A stretch of DNA of 64,000 bases from positions 31,544 through 95,543 of the forward strand of contig CAVTFR010000010.1 of assembly GCA_963734025.1 (NCBI GenBank), read 5' to 3'. The stretch comes from JACVRW01 sp963734025. GTDB lineage: Bacteria > Actinomycetota > Thermoleophilia > Solirubrobacterales > Thermoleophilaceae. The notes beneath the pieces are model-generated. The model searched no databases and was not told the DNA's origin. It worked only from the letters and a program-made list of their open reading frames with translations. A program made the position numbers and the translations under genes. Positions 36,931 to 45,688 of the stretch are shown here, one piece after another; the first letter of the stretch is position 1, and each line of letters begins with the position of its first letter.

Positions 36931-37832
36931 GGCGCGTGGAGGTCGAACGCGAGCGGGAGCAGCTCGCCGAGGGTGGTCGACTCGCGCGGGCCGCCGGGGC
37001 GGCCGAGGTGCACCGGCGTCTCGGGCCCGCCGAACTCGGACAGGCGCTGGCGGCAGCCGCCGCAGGGCGGGCAGATGTCCATCCGCTCGGCCGTCACCGC
37101 CACCGCGGCGATGCGGGTCTCACCCGCCGTCACGAGCGCGCCGATTGCCGACGTCTCCGCGCACTGGCCCTGCGGGTAGGAGGCGTTCTCGACGTTGGCG
37201 CCGGTGAAGAGGCCGCCGCCCGCGCCGCGCAGCGCCGCGCCGACCTTGAAGTTCGAGTACGGCGCGTAGGCGTTCTCCATCGCCTCGGCGGCGGCGCGCA
37301 GGAGCAGCTCCGGCGAGTCGAGCAGCAGGTCGGAGTAGCTCTCGGCGACGAGCGCCGCGTCCTCGATTTCGAGCTGCTCGGTTAGCCCGGCGACCTGGGC
37401 GTGCTCCCCTGCCAGGTCGGATGCGCCGCCCGCGAGCGCCTCGAGCTCGATGAAACTGCCGAGCCCCTCGACCTCGTCCAGGTGGATGCGGACGTTCTCG
37501 AGCAGCAGCAGCCGGCGGCGCTTCGTGACGACCACGAGCGTGCCGAGCGCCGCGTCGAGTGCCTCAGACAGCTCCGCCGCGGCGGTGACCGGAACGCGCC
37601 GGTAGCTGCTCGTCCGCGCACCCGCCTCCTCGGCGCGCCGATACTCGATCAGCTCGTCCTCGCCCGGCTCCTGCGCGCGCAGCTTGAGCCGCCCGCGCGC
37701 GCGTGAGAAGTAGGTGTCGCGCTGCAGGATCGCGCCCTCGTCCGTGGCCCCGAGCGCGAGCGCCAGCTCGAGCGTCCGCTGCGGATCGCGGTCGCGTGCC
37801 TTGATCTCGATGTTGCGGCTGGGCAGCGGCAA
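36927..37832 (-). CDS. cdd: CYTH-domain / cytidine deaminase fusion protein
   Basis: A 301-residue two-domain protein. Residues about 7-175 are a CYTH (CyaB/thiamine-triphosphatase-like) tunnel fold: NIEIKARD start (ExExK with its first Glu as Asn), LQRDTYFSRARGRLKLR, IEYRRAEE and SFIELEALA. Residues about 180-300 are a cytidine deaminase with APYSNFKVGAAL, CAE at 224-226 and PCGGC with Cys257 and Cys260 as zinc ligands. No stop lies in any frame near the joint (about 37315-37345), so the fusion is real in this sequence. TTG start chosen; TACATT lies 10 nt upstream. Confidence 0.8.
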   Translation of the reverse strand: MPLPSRNIEIKARDRDPQRTLELALALGATDEGAILQRDTYFSRARGRLKLRAQEPGEDELIEYRRAEEAGARTSSYRRVPVTAAAELSEALDAALGTLVVVTKRRRLLLLENVRIHLDEVEGLGSFIELEALAGGASDLAGEHAQVAGLTEQLEIEDAALVAESYSDLLLDSPELLLRAAAEAMENAYAPYSNFKVGAALRGAGGGLFTGANVENASYPQGQCAETSAIGALVTAGETRIAAVAVTAERMDICPPCGGCRQRLSEFGGPETPVHLGRPGGPRESTTLGELLPLAFDLHAP

Positions 37833-37899
37833 GGTCCGAGCGAATGTATCGGTCCGCGCGCACGTGGCCGAGCCCCGTGCTTGCGGCATGCTTAGCCCC

Positions 37900-38529
37900 A
37901 TGCCGCAGCGACTGATCGTCGTCGACCACCCTGTCCTCGCGGACCGGCTCACGGTCCTGCGCGACCGCTCGACCGGCCACGGGGTCTTCCGCCAGGCGCT
38001 CTTCGAGGCCTCCGCAATCCTCGCCGTGGAAGCGGCGCGCGAGCTGCCCGTCGAGCCGGTCGAGATCGAGACGCCGCTCGAGCGGACCACCGGTAGCCGG
38101 CTTCCCAAGGAGATCGCCGTCGTGCCGGTGCTGCGCGCCGGGCTCGGGATGGTGGACGCCTTCCTGCGCCTGCTGCCCGACGCCCGCGTCGGCCATCTCG
38201 GCCTCTACCGCGACGAGGAGACGCACGAGCCGTTCGAGTACTACGAGCGCCTGCCGGCGCGGCTCGACGACGCGCACGTGTTCGTCGTCGACCCGATGCT
38301 CGCGACGGGCGGCAGCGCCGTGCACGCGCTCGACCGGCTCAAGGCGAGGGGCGCAACGCGGCTCTCGCTCGTATGCCTGGTCGTGGCGCCCGAGGGCCTC
38401 GCCGCTGTCGAGGAGAGGCACCCCGACGTACCGGTGTGGACGGCCGTGCTCGACCGCGAGCTCGACGAGAACGCCTACATCCGGCCGGGCCTCGGCGACG
38501 CGGGCGACCGCGTGTTCGGCACGACGTAG
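37900..38529 (+). CDS. upp: Uracil phosphoribosyltransferase
   Basis: A 209-residue PRT that makes UMP from uracil and PRPP. It shows the N-terminal LRDRSTGHGVFRQAL, VVPVLRAGLGMVDAF, the PRPP loop FVVDPMLATGGSA, and the C-terminal uracil-binding YIRPGLGDAGDRVFG. It is divergent from the CYTH-CDA gene across 67 bp, which completes pyrimidine salvage next to the deaminase and phosphorylase. ATG at 37900; no strong ribosome site. Confidence 0.95.
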   Translation: MPQRLIVVDHPVLADRLTVLRDRSTGHGVFRQALFEASAILAVEAARELPVEPVEIETPLERTTGSRLPKEIAVVPVLRAGLGMVDAFLRLLPDARVGHLGLYRDEETHEPFEYYERLPARLDDAHVFVVDPMLATGGSAVHALDRLKARGATRLSLVCLVVAPEGLAAVEERHPDVPVWTAVLDRELDENAYIRPGLGDAGDRVFGTT

Positions 38530-38532
38530 CCG

Positions 38533-39783
38533 TCAGCGGGCCCGGGCGCTGAGCCCGACGCTCGGCTCGCCGGGACGCGCTGCGAAGCGCTCGTCGAGCG
38601 CAACGCCGGCCACCCAGGCGACCTCGCCGCCGACGACCAGCACGGGCAGGGTGTGGCGCAGCGCGCGCGGGATCTTGCGATCCGTGAACAGGTCCTGAAG
38701 CGTCTTGCTGCCTCCCAGGCCCAGCGGGCGGATGCGGTCGCCGGCGCGCCACGCGCGCACGGTGGCCGAGTCGCCGAGCGCCGCCGCGGACACCGACACG
38801 TCGCCCTCGGCGCCGGGGGCCGCCTCGAGCTCCCAGCTTCCAAAGCGCGCTGTGCCGGGCACCATCAGCTCCACGGGCCCCGGCTCTCCGGGATCGGCGG
38901 CGGACGTGAAGCGCAGCGTCCCGTACTCGGCCACGGCCCGCAGGCCCTCGCCAAGGTCGAGCGAGCTGCTGCCGCGCTCGTCCAGCCCTAGCACCTCGTC
39001 GGGCACGGGGCGGTCGCCCGCCAGCCGGCGCAGCACGAGCCGCCGCAGCGCCGGCGGCTGCTCACGCAGGGCCGCGAGCGAAACGGCAGGCCCGCCGCCC
39101 AGCTCTGCGAGCGCGGCGTCGACCGCGCGGTCGAGCAGCTCGGCCTCCTCGCGGAGCTGCGCGGCCGTCACGGCGATCGTGCGCTCCGGGGCCGGGCCGA
39201 TCTCGCGGAGCGCCGCCAGCAGGTCGTGGCGCACGCGCGCGCGTGCGAAGCGCCGGTCCGCGTTGGAGGGGTCCTCGCGCCATTCGAGCGCGCGCGCTCG
39301 CAGGTAGTCGCGCACCTCGTCGCGGGTCACCGCGAGGAGCGGCCGCACGAGTCGCCCACGGCGTGCCGCCATGCCGTGCAGCGCCCGCGAGCCGGGCGAC
39401 ACGGCGAGCCGGTAGAGCACCGTCTCGGCCTGGTCGCTCGCCGTGTGCGCGGCGGCGTAGTCGCCCTCGGCGAGCCGCTCGGCCAGGTCGTAGCGGGCCT
39501 CGCGGGCCCGGTCCTGGAGGTTGCCCTCCTCCGGCAGGCGGACGCGCTCGACACGGAGCGGCACTCCGAGTCGCTCGCAGAGCGCGCGCACGAACGCCTC
39601 GTCCTCGTCCGCTCCCTCGCGAAGGCCGTAGTTCACGTGCAGGGCCGTCACGCGCGCCTCCAGCCGCAGCGCGACGTCGAGCAGGCAGACCGAGTCGCCG
39701 CCGCCCGAGACCAGCACCAGGAGCGGTTCGCCCGCCCGCACGAGGCCGCTCGCCTGCGCCGCGTCGAGGGGAGCCTCGCTCAT
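38533..39783 (-). CDS. tilS: tRNA(Ile)-lysidine synthase
   Basis: A 416-residue enzyme that modifies C34 of tRNA-Ile2 to lysidine so that it reads AUA. It shows the PP-loop LVSGGGDSVCLL (SGGxDS) near residue 25, HVNYGLRE, GNLQDRAREARY, AAHTASDQAETVL and REDPSNADRRFARARVRHDLL. C-terminal TilS domains follow, with GSKTLQDLFTDRKIPRALR. ATG overlaps the stop of the mini-MerR gene as ATGA. It converges closely with upp. Confidence 0.93.
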   Translation of the reverse strand: MSEAPLDAAQASGLVRAGEPLLVLVSGGGDSVCLLDVALRLEARVTALHVNYGLREGADEDEAFVRALCERLGVPLRVERVRLPEEGNLQDRAREARYDLAERLAEGDYAAAHTASDQAETVLYRLAVSPGSRALHGMAARRGRLVRPLLAVTRDEVRDYLRARALEWREDPSNADRRFARARVRHDLLAALREIGPAPERTIAVTAAQLREEAELLDRAVDAALAELGGGPAVSLAALREQPPALRRLVLRRLAGDRPVPDEVLGLDERGSSSLDLGEGLRAVAEYGTLRFTSAADPGEPGPVELMVPGTARFGSWELEAAPGAEGDVSVSAAALGDSATVRAWRAGDRIRPLGLGGSKTLQDLFTDRKIPRALRHTLPVLVVGGEVAWVAGVALDERFAARPGEPSVGLSARAR

Positions 39784-39959
39784 GACCCCTCGCGGAGAGT
39801 CGCGCGGCACAACCGGCGTGCATGGGCCACGGCCGCCCGCGTCCACACCCCGCCGCCGTCGATCTCGGGGATCAGCCCGGACTGGGCCCAGCGCCGCAGC
39901 GTCGCGGGTGTCACGCCCACGCGCTGGGCCGCCTCCTTCATGCTGAGCTCTTCGTCCAC
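39780..39959 (-). CDS. Mini-MerR helix-turn-helix protein
   Basis: A 59-residue ORF. It begins VDEELSMKEAAQRVGVTPAT and continues LRRWAQSGLIPEIDGGG, a classic MerR winged helix-turn-helix. It ends soon after in ARRLCRATLREGS, with no effector or dimerisation domain. GTG at 39959; the stop overlaps tilS (ATGA). TATTCT 11 nt upstream overlaps the -10 of the divergent acyl-CoA reductase gene, so it could act on that promoter. A similar N-terminal module opens some actinobacterial cyclases, so a fragment is possible. Confidence 0.6.
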   Translation of the reverse strand: MDEELSMKEAAQRVGVTPATLRRWAQSGLIPEIDGGGVWTRAAVAHARRLCRATLREGS

Positions 39960-39974
39960 GGTCGCCCGAGAGAA

Positions 39975-39980
39975 TAGGAT
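39975..39980 (+). promoter_or_regulatory. -10 element TAGGAT of the SDR gene
   Basis: TAGGAT lies about 35 nt before the TTG at 40015. A strong AGGAGG sits near 39997 in the short leader. On the opposite strand TATTCT (39971-39976) overlaps it and would drive the mini-MerR gene. Confidence 0.4.
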
Positions 39981-40014
39981 CGATCCGGCTGCCCACAGGA
40001 GGAGTGGAGGGACC

Positions 40015-42018
40015 TTGAACTACTTCGTCACCGGCGCGACCGGGTTCATCGGACGGCATCTCGTGGCCGAGCTCCTCGAGCGCGAGGGGACGATCTACGT
40101 GCTCGTCCGGGACGGGTCGCGCGGCAAGTTCGACGCGCTCGTGCAGCGGCTCGGCGCTCGCGAGGGCCGCATCCAGGCAGTGTCGGGCGACCTCTCGCGG
40201 CCGGGCCTCGGCGTCGGGCGCTTCGAGGAGCCGATCGACCACCTCTTCCACCTCGCGGCCGTGTACGACGTCGAGGCCGACGAGGAGGCCTCCGAGCGTG
40301 CCAACGTCGAGGGCACGAAGCACGTCGTCGAGTTCGCGAACGCGCACGAGGTCGGGCGCTTTCACCACGCCAGCTCGATCGCAGTCGCGGGCGAGTACCA
40401 CGGGGTCTTTCAGGAGGACATGTTCGACGAGGGGCAGCGCCTCCCCCACCACTACCACCGCACGAAATACGAGTCGGAGCGACTCGTGCGCGAGGGCGTC
40501 GAGACGAAGACGCTCATCTATAGGCCCGGGATCGTCGTCGGCCACTCGGAGACCGGCGAGATGGACAAGGTCGACGGGCCCTACTACTACTTCAAGGTCC
40601 TCCAGAAGCTGCGCTACGCCCTTCCCGAATGGTTCCCGCTGGCCGGGCCGCAGGGCGGCGAGACCAACATCGTCCCGGTCGACTTCGTGGCCAAGGCGAT
40701 GGACCACATCGCCCACCTGCCGGACGACGAGCTGCCCTCCAACACCTTCCATCTCGTCAACCCCGAGCCGATGAAGGTCGGGGAGGCGATCAACGAGTTC
40801 GCAAAGGCGGCGCACGCCCCGCAGTTCGCCATGCGCGTAGACCAGCACATGACGAACGCGATCCCGAAGCCGGTGCGCGCGGGGGTCATGGCGCTGCCGA
40901 CCGTCAAGCGGATCCGAGAGCAGCTCCTGCACGACCTCGGCGTCCCGCCCGTGGCGATGGACCTGCGTGACTTCCAGTGCAAGTTCGACGCGCGTGACGC
41001 CCAGCGTGCCCTCAGCGGCACCGGCATCGCCGTGCCGCCGCTGTCCACGTACGCGCCGCGCGTTTGGGACTACTGGGAGCGCAACCTCGACCCCGACCTG
41101 TTCCGCGAGCGCTCCCTCGCGAGCGCCGTCCGCGGCAAGCGCATCCTGATCACGGGCGCGTCGAGCGGCATCGGGCTCGAGACGGCGCTCAAGGTCGGTG
41201 AGGCCGGCGGCGAGGTGCTGCTCGTCTCGCGCACGCGCGAGAAGCTCGAGGAGGTCGCCGCCCAGATCGAGGAGGCCGGCGGGATCGCGCACGTCCATCC
41301 GGCCGACCTGTCCGACCTGGGGGAGGTCGACCGGCTGGCCGCCGAGGTGCTCGAGACCCACGGCGGCGTCGACGTGCTCGTCAACAACGCCGGCCGCTCG
41401 ATCCGGCGCTCGGTCGCACGCTCCTACGACCGCTTCCACGACTACGAGCGCACGATGCAGCTCAACTACTTCGGCGCGCTCAAGCTGATCCTCGCCTTCC
41501 TGCCGGGCATGCGCGAGCGCAAGTCCGGCCACATCATCAACGTCAGCTCGATCGGCGTGCAGACCAACACGCCGCGCTTCTCTGCCTACGTGGCCTCCAA
41601 GGCGGCGCTCGACGCGTTCTCACGCTGCGTGGCGCCCGAGTGCGTGGCTGACAACGTCAAGTTCACCACCGTCTACATGCCGCTCGTGCGCACCCCGATG
41701 ATCGCGCCGACGGACATCTACAAGGCGTTCCCGACGCTCACCCCGGACGAGGCCGCGCAGATGCTGGCCGACGCGATGATCGACAGGCCGAAGCGCCTGG
41801 CATCGCGCCTCGGGACGTTCGGCGAGATCCTCTACGCGGTCTCGCCCAAGAGCGTCGACATAGTCCTCAATACGGCGTACAACCTGTTCCCCGACTCGGC
41901 GGCCGCCAAGAGCACCAAGGACGGCAAGCCCGCGCCCGCCGACGAGAAGAAGGGCAGCGAGGAGATGTCGACGGAGGCCGTCGCGATGGCCTACCTGCTT
42001 CGCGGCGTGCACTTCTAG
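40015..42018 (+). CDS. Two-domain SDR, fatty acyl-CoA reductase-like
   Basis: A 667-residue fusion. Residues 1-360 are an extended, male-sterility-type SDR (NYFVTGATGFIGRHL; HYHRTKYESE with catalytic Tyr and Lys; YRPGIVVGH). Residues about 375-640 are a classical SDR (ILITGASSGIGLE; VDVLVNNAGR; SAYVASKAALD). The layout matches the AcrA1-type reductase of mycobacteria and the long Marinobacter fatty acyl-CoA reductase, which make fatty aldehyde or alcohol. TTG start follows a strong AGGAGG. An acyltransferase and phasin-like proteins nearby fit neutral-lipid metabolism (inference). Confidence 0.82.
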   Translation: MNYFVTGATGFIGRHLVAELLEREGTIYVLVRDGSRGKFDALVQRLGAREGRIQAVSGDLSRPGLGVGRFEEPIDHLFHLAAVYDVEADEEASERANVEGTKHVVEFANAHEVGRFHHASSIAVAGEYHGVFQEDMFDEGQRLPHHYHRTKYESERLVREGVETKTLIYRPGIVVGHSETGEMDKVDGPYYYFKVLQKLRYALPEWFPLAGPQGGETNIVPVDFVAKAMDHIAHLPDDELPSNTFHLVNPEPMKVGEAINEFAKAAHAPQFAMRVDQHMTNAIPKPVRAGVMALPTVKRIREQLLHDLGVPPVAMDLRDFQCKFDARDAQRALSGTGIAVPPLSTYAPRVWDYWERNLDPDLFRERSLASAVRGKRILITGASSGIGLETALKVGEAGGEVLLVSRTREKLEEVAAQIEEAGGIAHVHPADLSDLGEVDRLAAEVLETHGGVDVLVNNAGRSIRRSVARSYDRFHDYERTMQLNYFGALKLILAFLPGMRERKSGHIINVSSIGVQTNTPRFSAYVASKAALDAFSRCVAPECVADNVKFTTVYMPLVRTPMIAPTDIYKAFPTLTPDEAAQMLADAMIDRPKRLASRLGTFGEILYAVSPKSVDIVLNTAYNLFPDSAAAKSTKDGKPAPADEKKGSEEMSTEAVAMAYLLRGVHF

Positions 42019-42023
42019 CGTCG

Positions 42024-43736
42024 TCAGCGAACGGCGCTGAAGCCGGCCCTGCGCGGCCGCGAGGAGTTGCCGACGGCGTCGGTGGCGGTAGCAAGCGCCC
42101 GGTAGCGCCCCCCTTGCAGCGTGCGGCCGCGGACCTTGCCCGAGAAGCGGACGCTGTTCGACCCCGCCTTGCCCCGCCTGCGCAGGACCACCACCGCGCG
42201 CCAGCGAGTGCAGCGCTGCGCGCCCTTGCGGGCCTTGCCGGGCGCGACGCAGCGTCGCCCCTTGCGGCGCCCCTCGAGGGCGCGCTCGATCCGGATCCGT
42301 ACGCGCGCCGCCTCCGACAGCCGGAAGCGGAAACGGACCTTCCGGGCGAGCGCGGCCCCCGCCGCCTCAGCAGCGGTCGAGATCCTGCGCGGCGATGCGC
42401 GGAAGCCGCGGATGACGGGCCGGATCGCGTCGACGACGAGCGTGGTGCGCGCCGCAGCCAAGGCCTCGCCGCCGTGGTGATCGAGCACGCGCACGCGCGG
42501 TGTGAGCGTGGTGCTCATCTCGAAGCTCTTGCGGATCCTCGGCCTCCCGCCGCTCGACGTCTCGAACGAGCCGTTGCCGTCGAGATCCCACGCGTAGCGG
42601 AGCGGGAGCCCCTCGGGGTCGACACTGCCCGAGGCGTCGTAGGTCACCGGCTCGCCGCCCGCGACCCGCCGCGGCCTGAGCGTGAGTGCGGCGGACGGCG
42701 GGCGGTTGACCACGGTCGTCACGCCCAGGGGGTTGTTGAACAGGGCCCCCTGGCGCAATATGCGCGCTGCGCCGGTGGAGCGGTCGACCACGACGAGGCC
42801 GCCCTCCTGGTCGTTCAGCGCATAGTCGGCGACGAGCAGGTCGCCGTCCGGCAGCACTGCCACGCGCTGGGGAAGCTCGAACGCATCGGTGGTGGTCGAG
42901 TTCGGTGTCACGGCGGTCTGACTGCCGTTCGCGGGGTCGATCGCCGCCACCGCCGCCTGGGCGCCCGTCTGGTTCACGACGAGAACGCCGCCGCCCGGCT
43001 CGATGGCGGCGCCGAAGGCTCCGCGCAGCACGTTGCCCGGGGTGGGCATCTCGTTGAAGGACAGGAGCTGCTGCCCGCCTCCCGGACTCACGCGGACCAC
43101 CGACCCGAAGTCCTGGAGACAGTCGAGCTCGGTGACCCCACCGGCGATCAGGTCGCCGAAGTCCGTGACGATCACGTTGCCGCTCGCCTCGAGCGCGATG
43201 CCGAACGGATAACACAGGTAGGAGCCCCGTGTGAGGACGCTCTGGGCGCCGCTGGCCGGGTCGATCCTGACGACGGCCGGGTCACGGGCCGGCCCGACCC
43301 CCACGTTCTCGACCACGAACAACGTCCCATCGGCTGCGACCGCGATCCCCGCCGGGTCGACGAGCTCTCCGCCCTGTGAGACGACGCTCTGTGCGCCGCT
43401 CGCCGGGTCGACCCGGATGATGCGGCCGTCGGCCGCCGGATACGTCCCCGAGGCGAACTCGCCCATGTCGACCACGTAGAGGCTCCGGCCCCCGGGGGCG
43501 ACGGCGATGTCATACGGATGCTGGAAGAGCGCGCCCTGGGACCCGTTGCGAGAAACCTCCTCGAGGGCGCCCGTCAAAGGGTTCACGCGCAGGACCACCG
43601 CCGACGGCTGGCTCGCGCGCGTCACGACCGAGTTGACCGCGTAGGCAACCCAGGGGTCGTCCGCCGCGGCCGCGGCGCTTCCGGCCGGCACCAGTAGCGC
43701 GGCCAATACGAGGGTTCCGATGCCCAGCCGGCGCAT
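42024..43736 (-). CDS. Secreted beta-propeller (NHL-like) protein with a PKD-like domain
   Basis: A 570-residue exported protein. Residues 1-25 are a signal peptide (LVLAALLVPAGSAAAA). Residues about 30-345 hold repeated propeller blades (YDIAVAPGGRSLYVVD, PAGIAVAADGTLFVVE, PFGIALEASGNVIVTD, PQRVAVLPDGDLLVAD). Residues about 350-440 form a PKD-like domain (YDASGSVDPEGLPLRYAWDL). A basic C-terminal module follows (FRFRLSEAARVRIRIERAL, GRRCV, RYRALATATDAVGN), a type common on secreted Thermoleophilia proteins. Ligand unknown. Confidence 0.8.
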   Translation of the reverse strand: MRRLGIGTLVLAALLVPAGSAAAAADDPWVAYAVNSVVTRASQPSAVVLRVNPLTGALEEVSRNGSQGALFQHPYDIAVAPGGRSLYVVDMGEFASGTYPAADGRIIRVDPASGAQSVVSQGGELVDPAGIAVAADGTLFVVENVGVGPARDPAVVRIDPASGAQSVLTRGSYLCYPFGIALEASGNVIVTDFGDLIAGGVTELDCLQDFGSVVRVSPGGGQQLLSFNEMPTPGNVLRGAFGAAIEPGGGVLVVNQTGAQAAVAAIDPANGSQTAVTPNSTTTDAFELPQRVAVLPDGDLLVADYALNDQEGGLVVVDRSTGAARILRQGALFNNPLGVTTVVNRPPSAALTLRPRRVAGGEPVTYDASGSVDPEGLPLRYAWDLDGNGSFETSSGGRPRIRKSFEMSTTLTPRVRVLDHHGGEALAAARTTLVVDAIRPVIRGFRASPRRISTAAEAAGAALARKVRFRFRLSEAARVRIRIERALEGRRKGRRCVAPGKARKGAQRCTRWRAVVVLRRRGKAGSNSVRFSGKVRGRTLQGGRYRALATATDAVGNSSRPRRAGFSAVR

Positions 43737-43753
43737 CCCTACTCAAAGTAGGG
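43737..43753 (-). promoter_or_regulatory. 17-bp dyad abutting the propeller gene start
   Basis: CCCTACT-CAA-AGTAGGG is a perfect 7-bp inverted repeat that touches the ATG at 43736. On the coding strand it includes the -10 candidate TACTTT (plus-strand positions 43745-43750), 8 nt before the start. It could be an operator on the promoter or a 5'-end hairpin in a leaderless message. Confidence 0.4.
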
Positions 43754-43796
43754 AACCTCCGCGGTTGCGGCAAGGCCCGAGTCCGGACCTGCAGGG

Positions 43797-44723
43797 TCAA
43801 ACGAAGGCCGGGCCCCGCTTGACGAGGTTCGCGTAGAGGGCCTCCTGAACCGCCGTGCGCACGCGCTCCGACAGCTCGAGCACGAGCGCGCGGTCCGAGG
43901 TCGCCTCGGGCCCGTACGGGGCGGTCTCGATGGGGTCGAGGAACTCGATCCGCCAGCGAGAGGGAAGCGGCACGACACCGAGCGGCCCCAGCCAGGGGAA
44001 GGTGGGCGTGACCGGGAAGAAGGGCGCGCCGATGAGCCGGGCAAGCGCGGGGATGTCGGCGAGCTTGGGATAGATCTCCTCGCTCCCGACGACCGCCACC
44101 GGCACGATCGGGGCGCCCGCCCGCAGCGCCACCTCGACGAACCCGCCGCGGCCGAAGCGCTGGAGCCGGTAGCGCTCGGAATAGGGCTTGCCGGTCCCCT
44201 TCACGCCTTCCGGGAACACGGCCACGAGCTCGTCCTGGTCAAGCAGCCGCAGCGCGTTGTAGGGCGAGGCCACGACCCCGCCGACGCGCCGGATCGCGGT
44301 CGAGATCCAGGGCAGCTCGAAGGCCCAGTCGAGGACGAGGAAGCGCGGGTGGCGCGGGAGCGGGTGCTCGCGCAGCAGCGCCAGCGAGATCATCGTCGCG
44401 TCCCAGGGCAGAATGCCCGCGTGGTTGGCGGCGAGCAGCGCGCGACCGTGCGCCGGCACGCGCTCGGCGCCCTCGACCTGCACGCGCCACCAGGTGTCGT
44501 AGAGGAAGCCGAAGAAGGGCTCGACGAGCTCGGCGAACTCCTCGTCGAAGCCCCACTCGTCCTCCGTGTAGTTCCCCTCCATTCGCTCGACCAGCCGGCC
44601 GACGGTCCCGCGCGCGTCCCGCGGGAGCGCGCTCGCGGCTCGCGCGAGCGCCTCCGGCAGGTCGAGCCCGGACTCGAGCCCCTCGCGCAGGCGGCGCATG
44701 AACGCCAGCGCGTTCTCCGTCAC
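43797..44723 (-). CDS. Lysophospholipid acyltransferase-like protein
   Basis: A 308-residue PlsC-superfamily acyltransferase. The catalytic block reads NHAGILPWDATMI, the spaced H/D variant of actinobacterial members rather than the strict HX4D. The glycerol-phosphate site is VFPEGVKGTGKPY, and IVPVAVVGSEEIYP is the fourth block. A helical N-terminal extension of about 90 residues precedes it. It acylates a lipid acceptor at the membrane; the acceptor is unknown. GTG overlaps the epimerase stop (GTGA), in an operon with a phasin-like protein. Confidence 0.8.
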   Translation of the reverse strand: MTENALAFMRRLREGLESGLDLPEALARAASALPRDARGTVGRLVERMEGNYTEDEWGFDEEFAELVEPFFGFLYDTWWRVQVEGAERVPAHGRALLAANHAGILPWDATMISLALLREHPLPRHPRFLVLDWAFELPWISTAIRRVGGVVASPYNALRLLDQDELVAVFPEGVKGTGKPYSERYRLQRFGRGGFVEVALRAGAPIVPVAVVGSEEIYPKLADIPALARLIGAPFFPVTPTFPWLGPLGVVPLPSRWRIEFLDPIETAPYGPEATSDRALVLELSERVRTAVQEALYANLVKRGPAFV

Positions 44724-45688
44724 GCCGCCAGCGCTCCCTGCCCGCGCCTGGCAACCCAGTCCTCGACCGACGCGACCGTCGAGAAGCTCGGCCTGAAGCC
44801 GACCTCCTCCACCAGGCGGGTGGTGTCGACGCCGCGCCCGTAGCGGAGCAGGCGCCGGAAGTCCTCGGAGTAGGCGTCCATGCCGAGCCGCCGCGCGGCG
44901 CCCGTCAACGGCCCGAACAGCGGTCCCGCGATCGGCAGGCCGGCGCGGCCGGCGAGCCTGATCATCCGGCCGAGGCCGATCGTTCCGTGGCCGGCGACGT
45001 TGACGGCGCCGCGCACGGGGTGCCTGACCGCCGCCACGAGCGCGTCGATCGCGTCGCGCTCGTGCACGAGCTGGATGCGCGGGTCGAAGCCGAGGTAGGT
45101 GGGGCACGCCGCCTGCGAGAGATAACGGCTGATCTGCGTGTCGAGCGACGGCCCGATGGCGGGCTGGTAGCGCAACATCGTGCAGCCGACGTCCCCGTGG
45201 CGGCGCGCGTAGGTCTCGAAGTAGTTCTCGATCTCGGCCACGTCGCGCTGGAACCGAGTGCGGAGCGGGAACAGCCGCGCCAGCTCCTCCTTGAAGAACT
45301 GCGGAGCCTGCGGCTCGGCGCCGTAGATGCCCGCGGAGCCGCGCACGACGATCGTCCGCAGCGTGCGCGCTCTCTCACAGGCGGCGAGCAGCTGGAGCGT
45401 CCCGATCACGTTCATGTCATGCATCGAGCGCCCCGACATGCCCTGAGAGGGCTGGCGGACGATCTGCTCGTGCACGAGCGTGTCCACCCCGAGCCGCGGA
45501 ACGAGCCGCACGATCTCGGGGTCGCGGATGTCCGCCTCGATCCACTCCAGGCGCTCGAGCGGCCCCCGCGGCCGGCGCGTGTCGAGCCCGGCGACGTACT
45601 CGAAATCCGGGTCGGCCTCGAGCCGTTTCGCCAGCAGCGTGCCGAGATGGCTGCCGACGCCGGTGATCAGGACCCGGCGGCCGCCCAC
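44720..45688 (-). CDS. NAD-dependent epimerase/dehydratase family protein
   Basis: A 322-residue extended SDR-like protein. The Rossmann motif is VLITGVGSHLG, with LDTRRPRGPLE as the cofactor loop and VVRGSAGIYG in the Ser position. The expected YxxxK is not obvious; the helix there reads RFQRDVAEIENYF. It may therefore bind a nucleotide without the usual catalysis. It lies between a phasin-like protein and an acyltransferase, an arrangement that suggests lipid work rather than sugar-nucleotide work (inference). GTG start, 1-bp overlap with the upstream stop. Confidence 0.78.
   Translation of the reverse strand: MGGRRVLITGVGSHLGTLLAKRLEADPDFEYVAGLDTRRPRGPLERLEWIEADIRDPEIVRLVPRLGVDTLVHEQIVRQPSQGMSGRSMHDMNVIGTLQLLAACERARTLRTIVVRGSAGIYGAEPQAPQFFKEELARLFPLRTRFQRDVAEIENYFETYARRHGDVGCTMLRYQPAIGPSLDTQISRYLSQAACPTYLGFDPRIQLVHERDAIDALVAAVRHPVRGAVNVAGHGTIGLGRMIRLAGRAGLPIAGPLFGPLTGAARRLGMDAYSEDFRRLLRYGRGVDTTRLVEEVGFRPSFSTVASVEDWVARRGQGALAA

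Noticed and set aside
38533..41532. A 999-codon minus-strand open frame
   Set aside because: Only its last 416 codons are tilS. The rest is antisense to the acyl-CoA reductase-like SDR, which has full domain motifs; long antisense frames are expected at this G+C content.
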